Positions 1 through 6,427 of a stretch of DNA of 7,644 bases are shown one piece after another. The stretch is from an uncultured Lachnospiraceae bacterium (GTDB lineage Bacteria; Bacillota; Clostridia; Lachnospirales; Lachnospiraceae). The position numbers were made by a program, and so were the translations under genes. The notes beneath the pieces are model-generated. The model was not told where the DNA came from, ran no database searches, and saw only the letters and a list, made by a program, of their open reading frames with translations. Every line of letters begins with the position of its first letter. The stretch's first letter is position 1. The stretch is from positions 1-7,644 of the forward strand of contig CACXEL010000197.1 of the NCBI GenBank assembly GCA_902766655.1, in the 5' to 3' direction.

Positions 1-1
1 C

Positions 2-850
2 ACCCCGGGGGAGCTGGCCGGGGACGATTATTACCGCCTCACCCTGACCGGGCCCGACCTGGCCGGCAACCGGGCGGAGCGGTCGGTCTCCTTCACGGTG
101 GACCGGGAGGGGCCGGTGTTCATTTTCCGGGAGCGGGAGGCCCTGAAGAACGGCTTTGCCCGGAGACCCTTCCGGCCTTCTTTTCGCATCCTGGACCTTG
201 AGGAGGTGACGATCCTCTCGGTGACCGTCAACGGCCGGGAGGCGGCCTGCACCTGCCGGGACAATACGCTGACGCTGGAGGAGCCGGTGGAGAGGGACGG
301 CATATACGTGATTGCCGTGGAGGCGGTCGATGCGGCGGGCAACCCGTCAGACATGGAGCCGGTAGAGTTCCGCCTGGACACCCGGCCCCCCGTCATCCGG
401 GCGGAAGGGCTTCAGAAGGTTCAAAACGATGATTTTGAAAAAAAATCCGGTGACCGCGAGAGCAGTCCAATCACGCTGCAAAACAATGGTTTTGAGGACA
501 TGTACACGGAGCCCTTCGACCTGATCATAAGCCACGACCGGCCGGAAGACCGATTCACCGGCTTTACGCTCAATGGCTCGGAGCTGCCCCTGGCAGCCTA
601 CATGACAGAGAATGGCAGCCTGTCTCTTTCCGTCGAACAATATATGGCCTACAGGGTGGAAGTCACCGCAGCTGACGATGCGGGAAATGAAGCCACCGCC
701 GCCTGGTCCTTCGAGCTGGCGCGATACCCGGCGCATCCTCTCCGGGACTGGCCGGCCATGGCCGTCCGCATGGCGGCAGCAGGATTTCTGGTCCTCATTT
801 TCCGGCGGCAGACGGGGCGTGGCAAGCGCCGGAGGCATCACGGTGGGTGA
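2..850 (+). CDS. C-terminal part of a cell-surface protein with bacterial Ig-like repeats (5' end outside window)
   Basis: The reading frame is open from the first bases and ends at TGA 848-850, giving 282 visible residues; the true start lies upstream. A GTG at 98 is internal, because the same repeat pattern continues before it. At least two complete or partial Ig-like units and a third, interrupted one can be seen. Each closes with a strand pattern of the type Y-x-V-x-A-x-D-x-A-G-N followed by F-x-x-D-x-x-x-P: near residues 12-35 (DLAGN...FTVDREGP), 102-120 (VDAAGN...FRLDTRPP) and 222-240 (ADDAGNEAT). This is typical of extracellular bacterial Ig-like domains. Near the C-terminus a short hydrophobic run (about residues 250-267, containing one Arg) is followed by an Arg/Lys/His-rich tail, which suggests a membrane anchor with a cytoplasmic tail. 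No LPXTG sorting motif is seen. An unusual AT-rich stretch interrupts the last repeat at 421-495. The ligand or substrate cannot be told, and catalytic domains may lie upstream. No convincing intrinsic terminator follows it. Confidence 0.75.
   Translation, partial: TPGELAGDDYYRLTLTGPDLAGNRAERSVSFTVDREGPVFIFREREALKNGFARRPFRPSFRILDLEEVTILSVTVNGREAACTCRDNTLTLEEPVERDGIYVIAVEAVDAAGNPSDMEPVEFRLDTRPPVIRAEGLQKVQNDDFEKKSGDRESSPITLQNNGFEDMYTEPFDLIISHDRPEDRFTGFTLNGSELPLAAYMTENGSLSLSVEQYMAYRVEVTAADDAGNEATAAWSFELARYPAHPLRDWPAMAVRMAAAGFLVLIFRRQTGRGKRRRHHGG
421..495. repeat. AT-rich in-frame island bounded by 7-bp inverted repeats inside the Ig-like gene
   Basis: TCAAAAC at 421-427 is the exact inverse of GTTTTGA at 489-495. 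The bounded segment is 75 nt, exactly 25 codons, so the frame is kept. Two similar mini-hairpins lie at its edges: TCAAAA-6 nt-TTTTGA (421-438) and CAAAAC-4 nt-GTTTTG (479-494). The 20-mers at 422-441 and 479-498 match at 16 positions. The left part includes an A-run of eight and is clearly more AT-rich than the surrounding gene. The encoded residues (about 141-165, polar and acidic) fall where an Ig-like domain would normally run on without a break. This may be the fossil of a small palindromic element, but chance is not excluded. Confidence 0.35.
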
Positions 851-931
851 GAATCTGCCTGAACCAGTGCTGCCTGTACCTGCTTTCCCGCCAGGATGCA
901 CTGAGAGCCTCGGAACGGCATACTTAAATCA

Positions 932-950
932 TTTTATGGACGCCATAAAA
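932..950. repeat. 8-bp inverted repeat upstream of the transporter promoter (possible operator)
   Basis: TTTTATGG (932-939) and CCATAAAA (943-950) are perfect inverted complements separated by ACG. The repeat is followed by further A residues and lies about 65 bp upstream of the -35 box at 1016. It is AT-rich and has no T-run after it on the plus strand, so it does not look like a terminator for the upstream gene. A dyad of this size could be a regulator binding site or part of an AT-rich upstream activating region. No known operator consensus is recognised. Confidence 0.35.
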
Positions 951-1015
951 AAAGACGAAAGAAATACGACAGTGGCGCAAAAACTCGTTCAAAATGGCAG
1001 TTTTCAGCTATTTTG

Positions 1016-1044
1016 TTGACTTTTTTCGACGAACTAAATAAAAT
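1016..1044 (+). promoter_or_regulatory. Sigma-A type promoter of the transporter operon
   Basis: A -35 box TTGACT (1016-1021) and a -10 box TAAAAT (1039-1044) are separated by 17 bp, matching the housekeeping consensus at 5 of 6 positions each. The sequence just upstream is AT-rich (TTTTCAGCTATTTTG), which could help RNA polymerase bind. Transcription should start near 1051, leaving a 5' leader of about 97 nt before the lipoprotein start at 1148. No other promoter of comparable quality is seen in the gap. Confidence 0.75.
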
Positions 1045-1066
1045 GGAAAACGGACCCGTTTGCTGT

Positions 1067-1114
1067 TCGGCCAGGCAGTCTCAACCGTGCAAAAATCACG
1101 CCGGTGCCGGCCGA
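1067..1114 (+). promoter_or_regulatory. Possible structured leader RNA of the transporter operon
   Basis: TCGGCC (1067-1072) pairs with GGCCGA (1109-1114) to enclose a region that holds a smaller hairpin, CGTG (1086-1089) with CACG (1097-1100) around a loop CAAAAAT. ACC (1084-1086) can alternatively pair with GGT (1103-1105), and GCCGG/CCGGC (1100-1104 with 1107-1111) offers a competing local hairpin. The element sits between the predicted transcription start and the ribosome binding site. It does not match the purine, PreQ1 or other riboswitch consensus patterns that I can recall. It could be regulatory, or simply incidental GC-rich folding. Confidence 0.3.
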
Positions 1115-1134
1115 TCTCAAATTTCCACTAAAAG

Positions 1135-1140
1135 AGGAGG
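1135..1140 (+). promoter_or_regulatory. Ribosome binding site of the BMP lipoprotein gene
   Basis: AGGAGG lies 7 nt before ATG 1148. This perfect Shine-Dalgarno sequence, followed directly by a lipoprotein signal peptide, decides the start. The reading frame is open further upstream, to about 1013, but that stretch overlaps the promoter and encodes nothing signal-like. Confidence 0.9.
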
Positions 1141-1147
1141 AAAACAC

Positions 1148-2473
1148 ATGAAAAAGAAGTTACTTGGTTTCATGATGGCCATGACCATGGTCGTCAGCCT
1201 GGCAGCCTGTGGCGGCTCTTCCAACAGCGGTGCAGCCGCCGACAAGACCGATGCAGCTGCCGAGACAACTGAGGAAGCTACGGAAGAAGCTTCCGAAGAG
1301 CCGGTCGCCGAAGGTGTCGACGTCACCGCCATCAAGGTCGGCCAGATCTGCGTCGAGGACGAGAACTCCGGTTATGACGCTGCCCACATCGAGGGCCTTG
1401 CCACCGCTATGAAGAACCTTGGCATGGATCCCGCCACCCAGCTCACCCTGGTCGTCGACATCCCCGAGGATGAGACCTGCTACGACACCGCTGTCGATGA
1501 GGCAGAGGGCGGCTGCGGCATCATCTTCTCCGATTCCTATGGCCATCAGACCTACATGCAGCAGGCTGCTTCCGAGTACGCCGACGTCACCTTCGTCGCC
1601 TGCACCGGCGACATGGCTGCTCCCTCCGGCCTTGCCAACCTGAAGAACATCTTCCCGCACACCTATGAGTCCCGCTACGTATCCGGTGTCGTCGCCGGTA
1701 TGAAGCTCAAGGAAATGATGGATGCAGGCATCGTCACCGATCCCTATGTCGGCTATGTCGGCGCTTATCCCTACGCGGAAGTTGTCTCCGGTTACTCCGC
1801 ATTCTTCCTTGGCGTCCGCTCCATCGTTCCGGATGCCCACATGGACGTTCAGTTCACCAACTCCTGGTATGATCCGACCGCTGAAGGCGCTGCCGCCGAG
1901 GCTCTGATCTCCAAGGGCTGCAGCATCATCAGCCAGCATGCTGACTCCACAGGCGCTCCCTCCGCAGTCCAGGCCGCTCATGACAACGGCAAGGAAGTCT
2001 ACTGCGTCGGCTACAACATCGACATGCGCGCCGTTGCTCCGGACGTTGCCCTGACCTCCGCTCAGAACAACTGGTCCGTCCTCTACGAGCATATGCTCAA
2101 GTGCTACATCGACGGCACCGAGATCCCGACCGACTTCTCTGCCGGTATCAACGAGGATGCTGTCATGATCTCCGAGCTCGGCGACGCCTGCGCTGAAGGC
2201 ACCGCTGAGGCCGTTGAGGCTGCCTGGGCCGGCATCAAGGACGGCTCCATCAAGGTCTTCGACACCGCCAGCTTCACTGTCCAGCCGACCGACAACGGTT
2301 CCTACGCTGTCGACGCCGACGGCCATCTGACCAGCGCTTTCGCGCTTGACTCCGACGGTGACTGGGTCAACGACAACGGCGAAGCCATCATGGACGGCGC
2401 TTTCGTCGAGTCCCAGCTTCGTTCCGCTCCTTACTTCTCCCTTGACATCGACGGCATCACCAAGCTCAACTGA
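1148..2473 (+). CDS. BMP-family substrate-binding lipoprotein of a nucleoside-type ABC transporter
   Basis: This 441-residue protein is predicted to capture solute outside the membrane for the permeases encoded downstream. Residues 1-21 form a lipoprotein signal peptide: positive MKKK, a hydrophobic core, and lipobox SLAAC with Cys21. A flexible Ser/Ala/Glu-rich linker runs to about residue 57. The folded part starts near VTAIKVGQI (59-67) and carries landmarks of the BMP family (PF02608; relatives include PnrA, BmpA and B. subtilis NupN/YufN): GYVGAYP (202-208), TNSWYDP (237-243), QHADS (263-267) and CVGYNIDM shortly after. A C-terminal segment ends in RSAPYFSLDIDGI. Characterised relatives bind nucleosides or nucleobases; the exact ligand here is inferred, not shown. 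An Asp-rich EF-hand-like loop lies at residues 401-412. The promoter, perfect ribosome binding site and following terminator suggest high expression compared with the membrane components. Confidence 0.93.
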   Translation: MKKKLLGFMMAMTMVVSLAACGGSSNSGAAADKTDAAAETTEEATEEASEEPVAEGVDVTAIKVGQICVEDENSGYDAAHIEGLATAMKNLGMDPATQLTLVVDIPEDETCYDTAVDEAEGGCGIIFSDSYGHQTYMQQAASEYADVTFVACTGDMAAPSGLANLKNIFPHTYESRYVSGVVAGMKLKEMMDAGIVTDPYVGYVGAYPYAEVVSGYSAFFLGVRSIVPDAHMDVQFTNSWYDPTAEGAAAEALISKGCSIISQHADSTGAPSAVQAAHDNGKEVYCVGYNIDMRAVAPDVALTSAQNNWSVLYEHMLKCYIDGTEIPTDFSAGINEDAVMISELGDACAEGTAEAVEAAWAGIKDGSIKVFDTASFTVQPTDNGSYAVDADGHLTSAFALDSDGDWVNDNGEAIMDGAFVESQLRSAPYFSLDIDGITKLN

Positions 2474-2503
2474 TCCTGAGGAAAATTAAAACAATGCGGC
2501 GAA

Positions 2504-2532
2504 GGGGCTGCCGGTTTTCGGCAGCCCCTTTT
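2504..2532 (+). terminator. Strong intrinsic terminator, probably partial within the operon
   Basis: A perfect 10-bp GC-rich stem, GGGGCTGCCG (2504-2513) with CGGCAGCCCC (2519-2528), has a 5-nt loop GTTTT and is followed by TTTT (2529-2532). It begins 30 nt after the lipoprotein stop. Because the ATPase and permease genes follow on the same strand without an equally strong promoter, it most likely sets a ratio. Most transcripts would stop here, giving excess binding protein, and some would read through. Confidence 0.88.
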
Positions 2533-2543
2533 GCCATTAGTCA

Positions 2544-2600
2544 TCACTGCCATAAAAGCGCGCACATGCCAGCCCCATGCGCGCGGTTTTACCGCAGTGA
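2544..2600 (+). promoter_or_regulatory. Long imperfect hairpin between terminator and ATPase gene
   Basis: Three paired blocks are arranged in order: TCACTGC (2544-2550) with GCAGTGA (2594-2600), TAAAA (2553-2557) with TTTTA (2587-2591), and GCGCGC (2558-2563) with GCGCGC (2579-2584). This gives 18 bp, with a 2x2 internal loop, a GG bulge and a 15-nt terminal loop. No U-run follows, so it is not a second terminator. In a read-through or processed transcript it would lie at the 5' side of the ATPase mRNA and could protect it from 5' decay or expose a processing site. Its role is inferred only from position. Confidence 0.4.
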
Positions 2601-2652
2601 GCGGAAGAACTGCAATTAAGGCCGGGGCCGGGCGCCCCAGCACGCAAGGTAG

Positions 2653-2659
2653 AAGGGAG
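2653..2659 (+). promoter_or_regulatory. Ribosome binding site supporting the TTG start of the ATPase gene
   Basis: AAGGGAG lies 7 nt before TTG 2667. No in-frame ATG fits between it and the conserved ATPase N-terminus (VELRHVTKRFG), so TTG is the best start. A short GC hairpin, GGGGC/GCCCC (2624-2628 with 2634-2638), precedes it. Confidence 0.75.
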
Positions 2660-2666
2660 AGGGACT

Positions 2667-4211
2667 TTGGAACAGACACCAGCCGTTGAATTAAGACATG
2701 TCACAAAACGGTTCGGCAAGGTGGTGGCCAACGATCACGTCAATCTGACGATCCGAAGAGGGGAGATCCTCTCGCTGCTGGGGGAGAACGGCAGCGGCAA
2801 GACCACACTCATGAACATGCTGGCGGGTATTTATTTCCCCGATGAGGGTGAGATCCTGATCAATGGAACGCCGGTCACCATCGCGTCTCCCAAGGACGCT
2901 TTTGACAACGGCATCGGCATGATCCACCAGCACTTCAAGCTGGTCGACGTGTTCACGGCCGCCGAAAACGTGACCCTGGGCACGGATGACGCCAAGCTGG
3001 ACCTCAGGCAGGTCGCGGACCACATCAACGAGATCTGCCAGAAGTACGGGTTCGTGATCGATCCCATGAAGAAGGTCTACGATATGTCCGTCTCCGAGAA
3101 GCAGACGGTCGAGATCATCAAGGTCCTCTACCGCGGCGCGGATATCCTGATCCTGGATGAGCCGACGGCCGTTCTGACGCCCCAGGAGACTGACCGCCTC
3201 TTCGACGTCATGCGGAACATGAAGGCGGACGGCAAGGCCATGATCATCATCACCCACAAGCTCCACGAGGTCATGGACGTGTCCGACCGCGTGGCGGTCC
3301 TGAGAAAAGGTGAGTACATCGGCGACGTGGCCACCAAGGACACCAACCCGCAGAAGCTGACCGACATGATGGTCGGCCGTGCGGTCAAGCTCAACATCAA
3401 CAGGCCGGAGCCGGTCAATACCACGCCCCGACTGGAGGTCAGGAACCTGACAGTCTACGATGCCCTGGGCGTAAAGCGCCTTGACAACGTCAATTTCACC
3501 GCCCTGGGCGGCGAGATCCTGGGCATCGCCGGCATCGCCGGCTCCGGCCAGAAGGAGCTCCTCGAGGCAGTTGCCGGACTGCAGCCCATGGCGGAAGGCG
3601 CCTCCATCACCTACCGGTCCATCGGCTCTGAGGACAAGGGGATCCAGCTGGTCGGCATGACGCCCATGCAGATCAAGCGCGCCGGCGTCTCCCTGGCCTT
3701 CGTCCCCGAGGACCGTCTCGGCATGGGCCTGGTCGGCACCATGGGCATGACCGACAACATGCTTCTGCGCAGCTACCGCAAGGGCGTCAGTCCCTTCGCC
3801 GACCGCAAGGCGCCGAAGAAGCTTGCCGAGGATGTCCTGAAGGAGCTCGAGGTCGTGACGCCATCCGTTTCCTTCCCGGTCAGACGCCTGTCGGGCGGCA
3901 ACGTCCAGAAGGTCCTGGTCGGCCGCGAGATCGCCCAGGAGCCGTCCGTACTCATGACGGCCTATGCCGTCCGCGGCCTGGACATCAATACCTCCTACAC
4001 CATCTACAACCTGCTCACGGAGCAGAAAATGAAGAACGTGGCCGTCATTTACGTCGGCGAGGACCTGGATGTCCTTCTGGAGCTGGCGGACCGGATCCTG
4101 GTCCTGTGCGGCGGCCAGGTCAGCGGCATCGTGGATGCCCGCACGACCACCAAGGAAGAGGTCGGTCTTCTCATGACCAAATTCCAGAAGGGAGGCGACA
4201 AGACCATATGA
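2667..4211 (+). CDS. Tandem-domain ATPase of a BMP-type nucleoside ABC transporter
   Basis: This 514-residue protein has two fused ATP-binding domains, the usual form and length for sugar/nucleoside importers of the NupO/NupA (YufO) type; it should sit on the cytoplasmic face of the permease pair. Domain 1 (about 5-240) has Walker A GENGSGKTT (39-47), Q-loop Gln88, an altered signature MSVSEKQ (140-146), Walker B ILILDEP (160-166) and switch His197. Domain 2 (about 255-510) has a degenerate Walker A GIAGSGQKE (289-297, Gln in place of Lys), the family motif VPEDR (346-350), an intact signature LSGGN (408-412) and a Walker B region VLMTAYAVRGLD (428-439) lacking the Asp-Glu pair. The switch-His position lies in VGEDLD (463-468). 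One composite ATP site is therefore intact and the other degenerate. Translation begins at TTG. The stop overlaps the next start in ATGA (4208-4211), implying translational coupling. Confidence 0.93.
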   Translation: MEQTPAVELRHVTKRFGKVVANDHVNLTIRRGEILSLLGENGSGKTTLMNMLAGIYFPDEGEILINGTPVTIASPKDAFDNGIGMIHQHFKLVDVFTAAENVTLGTDDAKLDLRQVADHINEICQKYGFVIDPMKKVYDMSVSEKQTVEIIKVLYRGADILILDEPTAVLTPQETDRLFDVMRNMKADGKAMIIITHKLHEVMDVSDRVAVLRKGEYIGDVATKDTNPQKLTDMMVGRAVKLNINRPEPVNTTPRLEVRNLTVYDALGVKRLDNVNFTALGGEILGIAGIAGSGQKELLEAVAGLQPMAEGASITYRSIGSEDKGIQLVGMTPMQIKRAGVSLAFVPEDRLGMGLVGTMGMTDNMLLRSYRKGVSPFADRKAPKKLAEDVLKELEVVTPSVSFPVRRLSGGNVQKVLVGREIAQEPSVLMTAYAVRGLDINTSYTIYNLLTEQKMKNVAVIYVGEDLDVLLELADRILVLCGGQVSGIVDARTTTKEEVGLLMTKFQKGGDKTI

Positions 4212-5317
4212 GCCATATCAAATCCGGCCATGAGCCCCTTATCCGTATCGCCAAGCGCGATGCCATAGCAAAGCCCAAGGCAATTATGATCCGGGCGATT
4301 GCGGTCCTGCTGTCGCTGGTCGTGAGCGGTGTTTTCATTTTCGCCATCACCGGGCTGAACCCGATCCGGGTCTACGAGGTCATGGTGGAGGGCGCCTTCG
4401 GCACCAGCCGCCGGTCCTGGGTCACCATCCGTGACACCATGATGCTCTTCTGCATCGCCATCGGCCTCGCTCCCGCCTACAAGATGAAGTTCTGGAACAT
4501 CGGCGCGGAGGGCCAGGTCCTGATCGGCGGCATCTGCACCGCAGGCCTCATGAGGGCCCTGGGCAGCTCCATGCCCACCCCGCTCCTCCTCGTCGTCATG
4601 GCCTGCGCCAGCCTTCTGGGCGGCTGCCTCTGGGGCATCATCCCCGCCATCTTCAAGGCAGAGTGGCACACCAACGAGACCCTCTTCACCCTGATGATGA
4701 ACTACGTGGCCATCCAGCTGACCAGCTACTGCGTGTCCCTCTGGGAGAATCCCTTCGGCTCCAACTCCGTCGGCATCATCAACCAGCAGACCCAGGGCGG
4801 CTGGTTCCCCAAGATCTTCGGGCAGGCGGTCTCCCTCAACGTGATCATTGTCCTGACGCTGGCCATCGGCATGCACATTTATCTGACCTACTCCAAGCAG
4901 GGCTATGAGATCGCGGTCGTCGGCGACTCGGTCAACACCGCCCGCTACGCCGGCATCAACGTCAAGGCCGTCACCATCCGCACCATGGCCGTCTCCGGCG
5001 CCATCTGCGGCCTGGCCGGCTTCATCGCCGTCGCCGGTGCCTCCCACACCATCTCGACCTCCACGGCCGGCGGCCAGGGCTTCACGGCCATCATCGTCGC
5101 CTGGCTGGCCCAGTTCAACTCGGCCATCATGGGTCTCATCGCCCTCCTCCTGGTCTCCCTCCAGAAGGGCGCGATCCAGATCGCTTCCCAGTTCAAACTG
5201 AACAACTATGCCTCCAACGTCATCACGGGCATCATTCTCTTCTTCATCCTGGGCAGCGAGTTCTTCATCAATTTCCGCCTGATCCTGCGCGGCAAGAAAG
5301 GAGGCGAGGAGAAATGA
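4208..5317 (+). CDS. Nucleoside-type ABC transporter permease 1 (BPD_transp_2 family)
   Basis: This 369-residue membrane protein is one half of the predicted channel, corresponding in position and motifs to NupP/NupB (YufP). The start is ATG 4208, overlapping the ATPase stop; AAGGGAGG at 4188-4195 lies 12 nt upstream, slightly far, so coupling to ATPase translation is likely. A positively charged N-terminus precedes the first membrane segment (about 28-50). Further hydrophobic segments lie near 77-92, 104-118, 125-148, 158-176, 210-227, 257-279, 291-317 and 335-356. The motif NIGAEGQ (97-103) is typical of nucleoside permeases in this family. The loop VVGDSVNTARYAGINV (237-252) is the expected cytoplasmic coupling segment that docks on the ATPase. 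The C-terminus is basic (RGKKGGEEK). Family assignment is firm; the substrate is inferred from the neighbours. Confidence 0.92.
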   Translation: MSHIKSGHEPLIRIAKRDAIAKPKAIMIRAIAVLLSLVVSGVFIFAITGLNPIRVYEVMVEGAFGTSRRSWVTIRDTMMLFCIAIGLAPAYKMKFWNIGAEGQVLIGGICTAGLMRALGSSMPTPLLLVVMACASLLGGCLWGIIPAIFKAEWHTNETLFTLMMNYVAIQLTSYCVSLWENPFGSNSVGIINQQTQGGWFPKIFGQAVSLNVIIVLTLAIGMHIYLTYSKQGYEIAVVGDSVNTARYAGINVKAVTIRTMAVSGAICGLAGFIAVAGASHTISTSTAGGQGFTAIIVAWLAQFNSAIMGLIALLLVSLQKGAIQIASQFKLNNYASNVITGIILFFILGSEFFINFRLILRGKKGGEEK

Positions 5318-6306
5318 TCACCTTCGTACAGATTTCCCAGCTCCTCCAGTCGGCCATCGTCTTCGGTACCGTCATCATGTTCGGCGCCCTGGGCGAGATC
5401 CTGACCCAGAAGTCCGGCAACCTCAACCTGGGTGTCCCGGGCATCATGTACCTGGGCGGCATCGCCGGCCTGGCCGCCGCCTACGCCTATGAAATGAACA
5501 CCGCGAATCCCATCGGCTTCGTCTCCCTGATCATTTCCTTCGTGGCCGCTTTCGCGGCCTCAGCGTTGGGTGGCCTCATTTACAGCTTCCTGACCATCAC
5601 CCTCCGCGCCAACCAGAACGTCACCGGTCTCACACTGACCATCTTCGGCGCGGGCCTGGCCAACCTCTTCGGCGGCATGCTGAACGCCATGGCCGGCGGT
5701 GTCGGCCAGATCTCCATCCGGACCACCAGCTCCGCCTACCGGCTTTCCATCTCCAACGTCGTGAGCCTCGGACCCTTCGCGTCCATCTTCCTGAGCTACG
5801 GCTTCATGGCCTACCTGGCCATCGTCATCGCGGTGGGGCTCTTCTTCTTCCTGGGCAAGTCCAGGACCGGCCTGAACCTCAGGGCCGTGGGTGAGAACCC
5901 CGGCACGGCGGACGCGGCCGGTATCAACGTCACCAGATACAAGTACGTGGCGACCTGCGTCGGCGCCGGCATCTCCGGCCTGGGCGGCCTCTACTACACC
6001 ATGGACTACATCAAGGGCACCTGGACCACCGACTCCACCATCGAGGCCCTCGGCTGGCTGGCCGTCGCCCTGGTCATTTTCGCCACCTGGCGGCCTCTCA
6101 ATGCCATCTGGGGCGCCTACCTCTTCGGCGTGCTCTACTGGCTCTACCTCTACATCCCGGGCCTCACCAGAAGCTCCCAGGAAATCTTCAAGATGCTGCC
6201 CTACGTGGTCACCATCGTCGTTCTCCTCCGCGTCTCCATGCGCAAGAAGCGCGAGGACCAGCCGCCCGCATCGCTGGGCCTGTCCTATTTCCGCGAGGAG
6301 AGATAA
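5314..6306 (+). CDS. Nucleoside-type ABC transporter permease 2 (BPD_transp_2 family)
   Basis: This 330-residue membrane protein is the second channel half, corresponding to NupQ/NupC (YufQ). ATG 5314 overlaps the stop of permease 1 (ATGA 5314-5317), and AAAGGAGG (5297-5304) lies 9 nt upstream. The N-terminal motif SGNLNLGVPG (34-43) and the coupling-loop motif RAVGENPGTADAAGI (190-204) are hallmarks of this permease branch. Hydrophobic segments lie near 11-29, 44-60, 67-93, 105-127, 150-180, 211-228, 244-258, 262-280 and 293-307. A charged tail RKKRED (310-315) is presumably cytoplasmic. It is the last gene of the unit: 12 nt after its TAA begins the large palindrome, and the following gene is on the opposite strand. 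Confidence 0.92.
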   Translation: MITFVQISQLLQSAIVFGTVIMFGALGEILTQKSGNLNLGVPGIMYLGGIAGLAAAYAYEMNTANPIGFVSLIISFVAAFAASALGGLIYSFLTITLRANQNVTGLTLTIFGAGLANLFGGMLNAMAGGVGQISIRTTSSAYRLSISNVVSLGPFASIFLSYGFMAYLAIVIAVGLFFFLGKSRTGLNLRAVGENPGTADAAGINVTRYKYVATCVGAGISGLGGLYYTMDYIKGTWTTDSTIEALGWLAVALVIFATWRPLNAIWGAYLFGVLYWLYLYIPGLTRSSQEIFKMLPYVVTIVVLLRVSMRKKREDQPPASLGLSYFREER

Positions 6307-6318
6307 TCGCTGTAATAC

Positions 6319-6405
6319 AAAGATTTTGACAGTCAGGGACGGTCCTTTTTTCTCAAAATCGGAGATTTTGAGAAAAAAGGACCGTCCCTGACTGTCAAAA
6401 TCTTT
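6319..6405. repeat. 87-bp palindrome (42-bp perfect arms, 3-nt loop), REP/MITE-like, between convergent genes
   Basis: The left arm 6319-6360 and right arm 6364-6405 are perfect inverted complements around the loop GGA. Each arm is also bordered by its own inverted pair: GATTTTGA (6322-6329) with TCAAAATC (6353-6360), and GATTTTGA (6364-6371) with TCAAAATC (6395-6402). The RNA or single strand could therefore fold either as one long hairpin or as two short ones. The core TCAGGGACGGTCCTTTTT (6333-6350) recurs in the palindrome at 7582-7644. It lies between the ends of two converging genes (6306 and 6428), so it may stop transcription from both sides, although the U-runs at its ends are weak. 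It resembles REP-doublet or MITE elements moved in trans by Y1-type transposases; no such transposase is in the window. Confidence 0.9.
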
Positions 6406-6427
6406 TGAAAGGTCTGGATCTGCGCGA

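Noticed and set aside
865..903. Stem-loop after the surface-protein gene (CAGTGC with GCACTG plus CCTG with CAGG)
   Set aside because: It has mismatches, a 15-nt loop and no following T-run, so it is not supported as an intrinsic terminator.
1160..2326. Long minus-strand open frame (388 codons) opposite the BMP lipoprotein gene
   Set aside because: Its translation is rich in Gly, Asp and Val without any family motif, the typical shadow of a strongly codon-biased GC-rich gene; the plus strand encodes a clear lipoprotein with promoter and ribosome binding site.
2531..2558. Possible second promoter TTGCCA-16-TAAAAG before the ATPase gene
   Set aside because: The -35 box overlaps the terminator T-run and the -10 box matches only 4 of 6 positions and lies within the hairpin; too weak to annotate.
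4049..5047. Long minus-strand open frame (332 codons) opposite the ATPase/permease junction
   Set aside because: Low-complexity Gly/Asp/Ala composition, and it spans two recognised plus-strand genes and their overlap; a shadow frame.
6319..6405. CRISPR repeat or phage attachment site
   Set aside because: There are only two related elements, more than 1 kb apart, with no regular spacers, and no cas, integrase or tRNA gene in the window.
6315..6410. Frames on both strands that end in the same peptide (ILTVRDGPFFSKS)
   Set aside because: The identical peptide is produced by the perfect palindrome being read on both strands; both frames are shadows of permease 2 and the ARH gene.
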